This document shows positions 8,852 through 15,749 of a stretch of 39,830 nucleotides of DNA, piece after piece (positions within the stretch are counted from its first letter, which is position 1; each line of letters begins with the position of its first letter). Source of the stretch: Fidelibacterota bacterium (GTDB taxonomy: Bacteria > Fidelibacterota > Marinisomatia > SCGC-AAA003-L08 > GCA-2689995); the NCBI GenBank assembly GCA_014381925.1, contig JACNKR010000057.1:1-39830 (forward strand), written 5' to 3'. The notes under the pieces were generated by a model that saw only the letters and a program-made list of their open reading frames with translations, was not told the DNA's origin and ran no database searches. The translations under genes and the position numbers were made by a program.

Positions 8852-8856
8852 AGGAG
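8851..8856 (+). promoter_or_regulatory. Shine-Dalgarno overlapping the upstream stop codon
   Basis: AAGGAG begins on the last base of the dioxygenase stop codon (TAA, 8849-8851). It is 3 nt from the ATG at 8860 and 6 nt from the ATG at 8863, favouring the second ATG for the CBS protein and coupling it to the dioxygenase. Confidence 0.7.
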
Positions 8857-8859
8857 AAT

Positions 8860-9330
8860 ATGATGTCAGTTAAACAATCTATTGTAAAAGATTATATGAC
8901 AACTCAGCTTATCAAGATAAATGAAAATCAACCTGTGTACGAAGCAATTAATACACTATTATCAAATAAAATTTCAGGTGCGCCTGTAATTGATGATAAT
9001 GGAAAATTAGTGGGCGTGCTTTCTGAAAAAGATTGTTTACGAATTTTTGCAAATGGGTCATTCCATGCATTACCTGCTTCAAATGTTTCTGATTATATGT
9101 CTAAAATAGTTACAACTGTACAGCCTGAAACTGATGTTTTTACAGTTGCTGATATATTCCTCAAACATACATATCGGCGAATTCCTGTTGTTGATGGTGA
9201 TAATTTAGTTGGAATAATTTCTAGACGAGATATCTTAAAAGCGGTTCAAGATGCAATTAATGATAATTCAAATTATTCAAATGACCAAAATGAATATCTT
9301 ACAGAAGAAATGAAAGCTCGATTACAATAG
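8860..9330 (+). CDS. Two-CBS-domain protein
   Basis: 156 aa (154 if translated from the better-spaced ATG at 8863). Consists essentially of a CBS pair: CBS1 about residues 8-60 (VKDYMTTQLIKI, GAPVIDDNGKLVGVLSEKD) and CBS2 about 76-130 (VSDYMSKIVTTV, RRIPVVDGDNLVGIISRRD). No signal peptide or enzyme domain, so a cytoplasmic stand-alone CBS protein. CBS pairs typically bind adenine nucleotides such as AMP, ATP or S-adenosylmethionine and act as energy sensors or allosteric partners; the partner here is unknown. Last gene of the plus-strand operon, ending at a hairpin shared with the converging sigma-factor operon. Confidence 0.92.
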   Translation: MMSVKQSIVKDYMTTQLIKINENQPVYEAINTLLSNKISGAPVIDDNGKLVGVLSEKDCLRIFANGSFHALPASNVSDYMSKIVTTVQPETDVFTVADIFLKHTYRRIPVVDGDNLVGIISRRDILKAVQDAINDNSNYSNDQNEYLTEEMKARLQ

Positions 9331-9340
9331 AAACTAAAAA

Positions 9341-9360
9341 GCCTCAAAATTAATTGAGGC
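9341..9360. terminator. Bidirectional terminator between converging operons
   Basis: GCCTCAA (9341-9347), 6-nt loop, TTGAGGC (9354-9360). Read on the minus strand it is followed by TTTTTAGTTT, a good intrinsic terminator for the sigma operon. On the plus strand the trailing CCTTTAG is a poorer U-tract. Confidence 0.8.
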
Positions 9361-9397
9361 CCTTTAGTCTTAGTCAGAGGAGGAATCTTATAACAAA

Positions 9398-9889
9398 TTA
9401 GAAGCGATGACTATTTCTTTTGTTCCCCTTTTTCCTTCTAAAGTGATCATCTTTTTGATTTAATTCTTTTTTCATCTTTCGAGTAAATTTATGTTTAAAT
9501 ACAATTAATTTTGCAATTTGCTCTTCTGATAAAATATCTTGACAATTGTTAATAAATTCACTTCTTATTATATGACTATCATGCTCTAAATCATTAATTT
9601 CATTTTGTATGTTTTTTACTTCATTTGAATTAATTTTGCCATCATCAATCATTTCTTCGACCTGATCAAATAATTTTCCAATTTTTTCATGAATTGAATT
9701 TTGTTTTTTTTGAAATGTATTATACTTAGGAAAAAAACTATCTCCTTGTTTTTCCGAAATATCTAAATATTCAGTCAGCTTCCATTTCATTAACATTCTT
9801 GCTTTTTCCCCACCTTTTTTATGTGGAGATCTACCATTCATAAAAGCAATTGTAATTATTATCAATAATGTTATTTTAAGTATTTTCAT
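9398..9889 (-). CDS. Spy/CpxP-like periplasmic protein
   Basis: 163 aa. Signal peptide (KILKITLLIIITIAFMNG), then an almost wholly alpha-helical, highly charged protein. Two degenerate LTxxQ-type motifs are visible: LDISEKQ (about 42-48) and LSEEQ (120-124), the hallmark of the Spy/CpxP/ZraP group of periplasmic chaperones and metal sensors. The C-terminus is Lys/Arg/His-rich (DDHFRRKKGNKRNSHRF), which could bind metal or acidic surfaces. It starts 2 nt after the stop of the one-TM protein in the ECF sigma operon. The likely role is an envelope-stress chaperone or sensor controlled by that sigma factor (inference). Confidence 0.75.
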   Translation of the reverse strand: MKILKITLLIIITIAFMNGRSPHKKGGEKARMLMKWKLTEYLDISEKQGDSFFPKYNTFQKKQNSIHEKIGKLFDQVEEMIDDGKINSNEVKNIQNEINDLEHDSHIIRSEFINNCQDILSEEQIAKLIVFKHKFTRKMKKELNQKDDHFRRKKGNKRNSHRF

Positions 9890-9891
9890 TT

Positions 9892-10230
9892 TTAGCCTTC
9901 TAATTTAATTTTATTAATAAACACGATTTGTTCCTCTTCTGCTAATTCTTCAATAAAATTATATAAATCTAATTCTTCTAATAGATAATAATAAATATCA
10001 TCTTGAGATATTTCAATTGGCTTTTCCCATTCAAAAGAATCTTGTGCGAATTCAACTTCCTCAAATTGTTTCCACGAAAACTCCATTTTAGATTTATCTA
10101 TAAATTTCATACTTGTAAATGTCATAACAAACATCAGAGCAAATGAAAAGGCAAATGTTAACCCATAATTTAACTTTTGTTTTTTATTAATTTTATTATG
10201 CACATTTTTTAAAAATTGGTCATTCATCAT
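9892..10230 (-). CDS. One-TM protein, putative anti-sigma factor
   Basis: 112 aa. Short Lys/Asn-rich N-terminal region (1-20), one membrane segment about 22-43 (NYGLTFAFSFALMFVMTFTS), then an acidic external region (about 50-112) rich in Glu/Asp. No zinc-binding HxxxCxxC motif. The ATG overlaps the sigma stop in ATGA (10227-10230), with a second in-frame ATG right after it. Position directly after an ECF sigma gene, tight coupling and N-in single-pass topology suggest an anti-sigma factor, but no anti-sigma domain is recognisable, so the call is contextual. Confidence 0.6.
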   Translation of the reverse strand: MMNDQFLKNVHNKINKKQKLNYGLTFAFSFALMFVMTFTSMKFIDKSKMEFSWKQFEEVEFAQDSFEWEKPIEISQDDIYYYLLEELDLYNFIEELAEEEQIVFINKIKLEG

Positions 10231-10757
10231 TTATTTTTTATCCATTTTTTTAAATTTACTTTTGCCTTATAAAAACTAACCTTGGCAGAATTTTCAGAAA
10301 TCCCAAGAATCTCTCCAATATTTTTAAATGGTAATTCCTGATAAATTCTTAATACCGTTATACTTCGTTGAATTTTTGGTAATTTTTTTACCAAATTTCT
10401 TACAACGGTTCCATATTTTTTTACATCACTTTCATCATCTGGATTATAAGATGGAACTAAATGTTCTTCTTCATCTTCTCTAAACCATGAAATCATTTTT
10501 TCTTTTCGATAATAAAGATTTAACTCATTCATGGCAATTCTATAAATCCATGTTTTCAACCCAGCTTCAAACCTAAATTGATGTAATTTAAAATACATTT
10601 TTACAAATACATTTTGAGCAATATCCTCTGCTCTTTGTGGGTCGCCTAATGACCCCATAGCCATTCCCACGACCCAATCTCTATGGCGAATTACAATTTC
10701 ATCAAATGCCTGTTTATCACCACCCAAAAATCTTTTAATTAACGTATAATCATCCAT
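10227..10757 (-). CDS. ECF-type RNA polymerase sigma factor (RpoE-like)
   Basis: 176 aa, normal for ECF sigma factors. Region 2 is at about 10-80 (FDEIVIRHRDWVVGMAMGSL, then AEDIAQNVFVKMY and TWIYRIAMNELN). Region 4 is at about 118-172 (VVRNLVKKLPKIQRSITVLR, then LPFKNIGEILGISENSAKVS with its HTH). It directs core polymerase to a stress regulon and is probably held by the membrane protein encoded next. First gene of a three-gene minus-strand operon ending at the hairpin 9341-9360. No autoregulated promoter could be assigned in 10758-10820. Confidence 0.93.
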   Translation of the reverse strand: MDDYTLIKRFLGGDKQAFDEIVIRHRDWVVGMAMGSLGDPQRAEDIAQNVFVKMYFKLHQFRFEAGLKTWIYRIAMNELNLYYRKEKMISWFREDEEEHLVPSYNPDDESDVKKYGTVVRNLVKKLPKIQRSITVLRIYQELPFKNIGEILGISENSAKVSFYKAKVNLKKWIKNK

Positions 10758-10824
10758 AAAGGTTTGTAAATATGGACAGGTTAAAGTTAGAAAAGTTAAC
10801 TAATAAAAATAATATTAAGAAAAA

Positions 10825-10844
10825 AGCCCTATTGAAATAGAGCT
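10825..10844 (-). terminator. Intrinsic terminator after the propeller gene
   Basis: Minus-strand reading: AGCTCTATT, 2-nt turn, AATAGGGCT (one G-T pair), then TTTTTT. It lies 37 nt after the stop at 10881, separating that transcript from the sigma operon. Confidence 0.8.
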
Positions 10845-10880
10845 TTAAAATTGTAAAAAAGATACGATGATTTTTATTAT

Positions 10881-13130
10881 TTATTTTAATATGGTTACCG
10901 GCAAGGATTCAGATTGAGTATTACCATTTTTTAATGTTTGAATCAAATTTACCCAATATACACCAGATGAGAAATTTTCTAAATTAATCGGCTTTTCATA
11001 ATGTCCCATTGATAATTCACCTAAATTTTCTGAATATATTACCCGCCCTTTTACATCTGTAAATTCCATAAACACTTTGCCGGGAATATTTATATTAAAA
11101 ACTAAATTCGTTTTAGGGTTTGCAGGGTTAGGATAATTTTTTATTAAATCAAAATTTTGCAGAAGAGATAAATCTTGACTCGTTGATAAATTATCCTCTA
11201 AAAAATGAGTTACATATAAACCTGTCTGCCTATCAGATATTAAAATTTTCCCTGATGGTAAAAATGGATATGCTCCCCATGCACCCGAATAAATATAACT
11301 TGAATTTTCTAAATATGTATCAAAAGCTCCAGCATAAATTAAATTTGAAGGATCAGAAATATCTAAAACTTGTAATCCATAGACATAATAACTAATATAT
11401 AAAAACTGACCTTTTACAAAAATATTATGTGCAGAAAATTGTTCGCCCCCAGGAGGCATCCATTCGTCCAAATATTCTACATTGTCAATATCACTCACAT
11501 CCCATGACATTATGTGCCCTCCGCTTGTCTCAGAGCCTGTAAATAAAGTGTTACCATCTTCCGACACCCAACAAGCGTGAGATGATGGAATTCCATACCA
11601 TTGCGTTATTATTTCTGGGTTTGATTTATCTGAAATATCAAAAGCAATCATTGAAGCACTATAAATTCCATTTCCATATAATATATCATTATGAATGCAC
11701 ACATCATGCAAATATTCACCACTCCATCCACCAATTTTAATGGGGTTTTCTGGATTAGATTCTAAATCTAATATAATTAAATCGTCAATACCCCATGAAT
11801 TTTGTTCTCCATCATCTGAATATATTTGAGTAGAACCGATTACATATAAATATCCGTCTGCTTCCATTATATTATGAGATTGAACCACGCCTTCCCATTC
11901 ATTTATGAGAACTGCATTTTCAGGGTCGGCTATATCAATAACTTGAACCCCTTGAGGTAATTTATACACTTCACCTGTTTCATCTAAAATTACAGGGTCA
12001 GGTAAATTTGCTTCTGTTCCTGCATACATATAATTTCCATACGTTTTAATATCTCTATGTGTAGAATGACTTCCTGGAATGAATGATACTAATTGAGGTG
12101 AAGAGGGTGTTGTTGAAACATCAACAATATACGTTCCATCAAAACCACCAATTAACGCATATTCATTACCGTTTCCATCGTCATATCCCCAAATATCATT
12201 ATAAGTAGAAACCCCATAGGGGAGAAAAGAATTTTCATTTCCACCATCCCAATTTGCAATAATTTCCATATTAAAAATATTTATATTTGGTATTCCTGAT
12301 ATTACCTCGCTTTCAATAATATTTTCACCATTTTCATCTAAACCAATAATATAATAAGAATACGAAATTCCATTTTCTACATTCAAATCATTAAATGTAT
12401 GAATATTTGAATTTACTTCTTCAATGAGTACAATACTACTTTGAGATTCGCCTTTGTAAATTTGATAGGTAGAAATTTCATGTTGTTCAATTTCAGGATT
12501 TTCATGTTCCCAAAATAAATTAATTTCTTGATTATCACTCGTTAAATGAAAATTTGAAAACTCCCAAATATTACTAAATTCTAATTGAGCAGGAATACTT
12601 GAAAACCAATCTTGCCCTGGCCTCCTTCTCAGCCAACAGAAATATTGAACATCTGCATTATATGCAGGGTTTATGTCGTAGGTAGTCCCCGAGGAATCAT
12701 AATCTGAAAGCATAATAAGTAAATATTCATATCCACCAAATTGAATGTCGTCTGGATCCCAAAATAAATTATCATTTTCTTCCTCAAAAAATGCTACATT
12801 TATTCGGCGTGGACTATCAGGGTTATTCATATCTACTACTATTCCTGGAAAATTTCCGAGTCCTAAAAAAGAATTATCAACAACCGAATATACAGGTGCA
12901 ACGGATAAACTATCGTGATTTTGAGAAAAGTGAATTGTAACATTTACCATTTCATTTTCAGATAATGTGGATTGCCCCGTTAACCCTCCACCCTGAGAAA
13001 TACTATTATAAAAAGTAGTGCCTTCAGACCAAGATCTACCATAAAGCCAATCATTTTCAGAATGGAATTGAACTTCTAATGTTCTTCCAAATAAAATGTG
13101 CAAACTAAGTAATAATATTATTTTTTTCAT
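10881..13130 (-). CDS. Choice-of-anchor-B-like beta-propeller protein with type IX sorting domain
   Basis: 749 aa. Signal peptide KKIILLLSLHILFG. Residues 20-185 form an N-terminal beta domain; 190-285 are an FN3-like domain. Residues 288-650 are a propeller-like repeat region of the choice-of-anchor-B/LVIVD type: YNDIWGYDDGNGNEYALIGG, GTYIVDVSTTPSSPQLVS, GVQVIDIADPENAVLINEW, MIAFDISDKSNPEIITQW, GLQVLDISDPSNLIYAG, with His-rich turns (SHSTHRDIKTYG, SAHNIF, SSHACW) that could bind metal. The sorting domain (about 665-749) carries YPNPANP in place of YPNPFNP, then SGVYWVNL. The stop of the LRR gene upstream is 41 nt away, so they are probably cotranscribed. Catalytic activity is not evident; surface binding protein is inferred. 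Confidence 0.85.
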   Translation of the reverse strand: MKKIILLLSLHILFGRTLEVQFHSENDWLYGRSWSEGTTFYNSISQGGGLTGQSTLSENEMVNVTIHFSQNHDSLSVAPVYSVVDNSFLGLGNFPGIVVDMNNPDSPRRINVAFFEEENDNLFWDPDDIQFGGYEYLLIMLSDYDSSGTTYDINPAYNADVQYFCWLRRRPGQDWFSSIPAQLEFSNIWEFSNFHLTSDNQEINLFWEHENPEIEQHEISTYQIYKGESQSSIVLIEEVNSNIHTFNDLNVENGISYSYYIIGLDENGENIIESEVISGIPNINIFNMEIIANWDGGNENSFLPYGVSTYNDIWGYDDGNGNEYALIGGFDGTYIVDVSTTPSSPQLVSFIPGSHSTHRDIKTYGNYMYAGTEANLPDPVILDETGEVYKLPQGVQVIDIADPENAVLINEWEGVVQSHNIMEADGYLYVIGSTQIYSDDGEQNSWGIDDLIILDLESNPENPIKIGGWSGEYLHDVCIHNDILYGNGIYSASMIAFDISDKSNPEIITQWYGIPSSHACWVSEDGNTLFTGSETSGGHIMSWDVSDIDNVEYLDEWMPPGGEQFSAHNIFVKGQFLYISYYVYGLQVLDISDPSNLIYAGAFDTYLENSSYIYSGAWGAYPFLPSGKILISDRQTGLYVTHFLEDNLSTSQDLSLLQNFDLIKNYPNPANPKTNLVFNINIPGKVFMEFTDVKGRVIYSENLGELSMGHYEKPINLENFSSGVYWVNLIQTLKNGNTQSESLPVTILK

Positions 13131-13171
13131 TTTATTAATAGATCCTGTTTAAAAATTTAAATTCAATACCA

Positions 13172-14923
13172 TTAATTTAAGATAATATTCATCATCAAAA
13201 TAATATCATTTACAGTAATCAAATTATCATTATTTAAATCTGAACAGTCAATATTACAATTAATATCTTCTAAAATGCATAATATTACGGATAAAATATC
13301 CATTATATTTACTAACCCGTCATTATCAACATCACCCAGTAAACATTCAATAACAGGTGTGCAATTTTGACTTTCCCATTGATCAATACAATCAAAATGA
13401 AATTCTTCACATAAATTATTATTGGACACATTTATTGAGCAAGCTAAAGGAAGGTTGCATAAATCTTCAGGTAATGATTCTAATTGGTTTCCCGAAATTT
13501 GTAATTCAGCTAATTCCGTAAAATTTGAAATTCCTTGAGGTAAATATGTTATTTGTGTCGAGTTTATAAATATATTTTCTAAGGTAATTAAATTTCCAAA
13601 ACTTTCAGGAAGTAAATCTAAATTGGGAGAATTTATAGAAAAACTTTTTAAGTTTGATAAATTGTCAATTGCGTTTGGAATTTCCATAAGAGGATTATTC
13701 AATAATATTAAATGTTCTAATTTTTCTACGTTTGCAATATTTTCTGGAATAAAAAATAATTGATTATTAGAAAGATCAAAATACTTTAATTCTGATAATT
13801 CTCCAACACTATTGGGTAAACCCACAATTGAATTAGATTGAATATTTAATTCTATTAATCGTCCTTGATTCCACACTTGAGGGAAATTATAAAATTCATC
13901 ATTACTATTTATATTATTTAAATTTAAAATATCATTTATGACAGATAAATCCGAGGAATAAAAACAATTGGTCTGATTTTCTATTTGAATATGAGCTGGA
14001 ATATTATTTATCCAAATATACTCTTCATCACACATCATACAGTTTTCTACATTTTGATAACCAATAACAAATTCTGATAAACATTCAGGGTAGGGAGGAC
14101 AAATATTATTGTTATTTATTGCAAAATAATTCAGATTTTCATAAATATCACAAATACCATTTGAAATTGAGTCAATTTGATTATTTTCTAAATTAAGTAC
14201 TTCTAATTCTTCAAAACTTGAAATATTATCAATAAAGCTCTCTAATTGGTTGTTAAATAAATTTAACTCCTTTAGTTCAATTAACTCACCAAAACTATTG
14301 GGTAGTGTAGTTAACGAATTATTAATAATGTCAAAATCATCTAGTCGGTCTAAATCTCCAAAACTTTCAGGGAGAAATGTAATATTATTATTCGCTAATT
14401 TTAAACTATTAAGCCGATCTAAATTCCCAAAACTGTCGGGTAAAAATGTAAGTTGATTATTATATGCCCATAAAACTTCTAAGTTATCTAATTGTCCAAT
14501 TGATTCAGGAAGTTCAGTAACCATACATGTATGGAAATATAATCGTTCAAGAAATTCTAAATTTCCTATTTCATCAGGAATAGTTGTAATGGGGTTTGAA
14601 GAAAAATATAAGTTAATCATTAATAAAAAATCGCCAATACTGGGTGGTAAGGAATCGATACCCATAGCAAATAAATTTAAATAATTAATTCTATTATTTT
14701 CCCATGCTTGGGAGCCAATATCTAAAGGATTAAAACCATCTAAACTAGAATTTAAATTTATTATATCTGTTAAAATATTTAAATCATTTGTGCTAAAACA
14801 ATGTTCATTTTCTTCTACTTCAATGGAAGTAGGTATGTCATCAATCCAAGTTTGCCACCACTGACAATTTTGTGCATTGACAAATGTGAAAAATAACATA
14901 AGATTGAATAATATAAATTTCAT
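13172..14923 (-). CDS. Secreted two-block leucine-rich repeat protein ending in a dockerin
   Basis: 583 aa. Signal peptide MKFILFNLMLFFTFVNAQ. It contains two homologous halves. Each opens with a Cys/Trp cap (C20..WIDDIPTSIEVEENEHCF and C298..WINNIPAHIQIENQTNCF) and continues with leucine-rich repeats of the LxxLPxSfGxLxxLxxLxLxxN type (about 80-290 and 355-505), closed by a Cys-containing cap. Residues 527-583 are a dockerin pair (GDVDNDGLVNIMDI, SDLNNDNLITVNDI) and the protein stops there. Unlike its neighbours it has no YPNPFNP sorting domain, so it may be held at the surface by another protein. LRR proteins bind proteins or glycans; the partner is unknown. The start ATG overlaps the stop of a tiny upstream ORF by ATGA. 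Confidence 0.88.
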   Translation of the reverse strand: MKFILFNLMLFFTFVNAQNCQWWQTWIDDIPTSIEVEENEHCFSTNDLNILTDIINLNSSLDGFNPLDIGSQAWENNRINYLNLFAMGIDSLPPSIGDFLLMINLYFSSNPITTIPDEIGNLEFLERLYFHTCMVTELPESIGQLDNLEVLWAYNNQLTFLPDSFGNLDRLNSLKLANNNITFLPESFGDLDRLDDFDIINNSLTTLPNSFGELIELKELNLFNNQLESFIDNISSFEELEVLNLENNQIDSISNGICDIYENLNYFAINNNNICPPYPECLSEFVIGYQNVENCMMCDEEYIWINNIPAHIQIENQTNCFYSSDLSVINDILNLNNINSNDEFYNFPQVWNQGRLIELNIQSNSIVGLPNSVGELSELKYFDLSNNQLFFIPENIANVEKLEHLILLNNPLMEIPNAIDNLSNLKSFSINSPNLDLLPESFGNLITLENIFINSTQITYLPQGISNFTELAELQISGNQLESLPEDLCNLPLACSINVSNNNLCEEFHFDCIDQWESQNCTPVIECLLGDVDNDGLVNIMDILSVILCILEDINCNIDCSDLNNDNLITVNDIILMMNIILN

Positions 14924-15099
14924 TTATTAGCTTGTTGGATGTTATTATTTAGTTCAGAAACTTCCCAGTCTTCAAGGTTTTTAAGAATATCGGGACAAAT
15001 GGTTTCTGTATTTCCAGAATGCTTTGGAAGATAGGGACACATTGTACATTCAAGACCACAACAATGTTGTTGCTTAATGAGAAAAATTCGAGATAACAA
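14920..15099 (-). CDS. Small Cys-rich protein (CCGxxCxxCPY motif)
   Basis: About 59 aa if translation begins at TTG 15097-15099; an ATT codon nearer the motif is the other choice, as there is no upstream ATG in frame. The sequence contains QHCCGLECTMCPYLPKHSG and a later TICPD, five cysteines in all. HCCGxxCxxCPY recalls the small DUF5522/oxidoreductase-like Cys proteins common in Bacteroidetes. The stop TGA (14920-14922) overlaps the LRR start ATG (14921-14923), a classical coupling arrangement that supports real translation. Metal or Fe-S binding is possible (inference). The 5' end is odd: the TTG sits immediately beyond the terminator 15103-15130. It could instead be a decayed remnant. Confidence 0.5.
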   Translation of the reverse strand: MLSRIFLIKQQHCCGLECTMCPYLPKHSGNTETICPDILKNLEDWEVSELNNNIQQANK

Positions 15100-15102
15100 A
15101 AT

Positions 15103-15130
15103 AAAAAGCTCTTTATTAAAAGAGCTTTTT
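15103..15130. terminator. Strong bidirectional terminator after the HMA gene
   Basis: Perfect 12-bp stem AAAAAGCTCTTT (15103-15114), loop ATTA, AAAGAGCTTTTT (15119-15130). The minus strand reads on into TTTTTATTTTG. It lies 13 nt after the HMA stop (15144). Confidence 0.88.
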
Positions 15131-15143
15131 ATTATAAGTTAAT

Positions 15144-15458
15144 TTACTTACCAAATAATCGAGTCCAAAAAGATTCTTTTTTTGTAGAGGCTAATTCAAC
15201 TTTGTAATATGTTTCTTTTGCTATTGTTTTAGCAATAGTCTGTTCATCAATTTTTGCATCATCAAAAGTGACAACTGCATTACTATTTTCAAAACTAACA
15301 TCACACGATTTTACACCCTCGACATCAATAATTGAATTAACTACTTTTTTAGGACAATTCATTCCACACATCATCCCATCAATATTATATGTCTTAACTA
15401 CTTCTTTTGCACTCATTAATGCAGTTATTATAGATAAAACTAAAATTATTCTCTTCAT
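15144..15458 (-). CDS. Periplasmic heavy-metal-associated (HMA) domain protein
   Basis: 104 aa. Signal peptide KRIILVLSIITALMSA, then one ferredoxin-like HMA domain (about 20-88) with the metal loop GMMCGMNCPKKV. The two cysteines, Cys31 and Cys35, are spaced CxxxC instead of the canonical CxxC of MerP/CopZ/Atx1, and are flanked by three Met residues. The basic/aromatic tail KKESFWTRLFGK follows. Likely role: capture or hand-over of Cu(I), Hg(II) or a similar soft metal outside the cytoplasm. Ribosome site AAGGAA is well placed. It is a separate transcript, with the strong terminator directly after it. No transporter ATPase or metalloregulator lies next to it. Confidence 0.88.
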   Translation of the reverse strand: MKRIILVLSIITALMSAKEVVKTYNIDGMMCGMNCPKKVVNSIIDVEGVKSCDVSFENSNAVVTFDDAKIDEQTIAKTIAKETYYKVELASTKKESFWTRLFGK

Positions 15459-15599
15459 TTTGTTATTTCCTTCATTATTTTAAGATATTAAAATTACGAA
15501 ATAGATAAATTAAAAAAATAACAATTTTACACTTCGTTACTTAAAATTATAAATAAAAAATTGACGTTGTCTCAATGTTTGTGTCACTTCTACAAATTA

Positions 15600-15619
15600 A
15601 TTAAAAATATATTTTTAAT
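15600..15619. repeat. Perfect 20-nt AT palindrome
   Basis: ATTAAAAATATATTTTTAAT is self-complementary. It lies in the 267-nt gap upstream of the HMA gene, 6 nt from a second perfect inverted repeat. It may be a protein-binding site or a chance product of very AT-rich DNA. Confidence 0.4.
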
Positions 15620-15625
15620 GAAATA

Positions 15626-15643
15626 ATCAAGGCGTGCCTTGAT
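15626..15643. promoter_or_regulatory. Perfect inverted repeat ATCAAGGC-GT-GCCTTGAT
   Basis: 8-bp arms with a 2-nt centre, GC-containing in an otherwise AT-rich gap, about 170 nt upstream of the HMA start and 28 nt beyond the terminator of the 1738-aa gene. There is no following T-run and the loop is too small for a usual terminator, so an operator for a dimeric regulator is the better reading (inference). Confidence 0.45.
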
Positions 15644-15667
15644 ACTACTAAATTATTTTAAATAAAT

Positions 15668-15749
15668 AAAAAAGCCCCGATCAATGACCGGGGCTTTAAT
15701 TTATAAAAAGATATTACAATATTACTTATTTCATTAACATCACTTTTTG
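15668..15749. repeat. 82-nt long-distance direct repeat, copy 1
   Basis: Positions 15668-15734 are identical to 33606-33672 (67 nt). After one mismatch (15735/33673) the next 14 nt also match. The repeat covers a terminator, the 3' UTR, the stop and the last codons (encoding KVMLMK) of the 1738-aa gene. The second copy does the same for the 2037-aa gene. Confidence 0.95.
15671..15697 (-). terminator. Intrinsic terminator of the 1738-aa gene
   Basis: AAAGCCCCG (15671-15679), 9-nt loop, CGGGGCTTT (15689-15697). The minus-strand transcript ends in a U-run. Same sequence as the terminator at 33609-33635. Confidence 0.93.

Noticed and set aside
14920..15099. Treating the small Cys ORF as the 5' end of the LRR protein by frameshift
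   Set aside because: The LRR ORF has its own ATG and complete signal peptide right at the overlap, so two separate proteins fit better.
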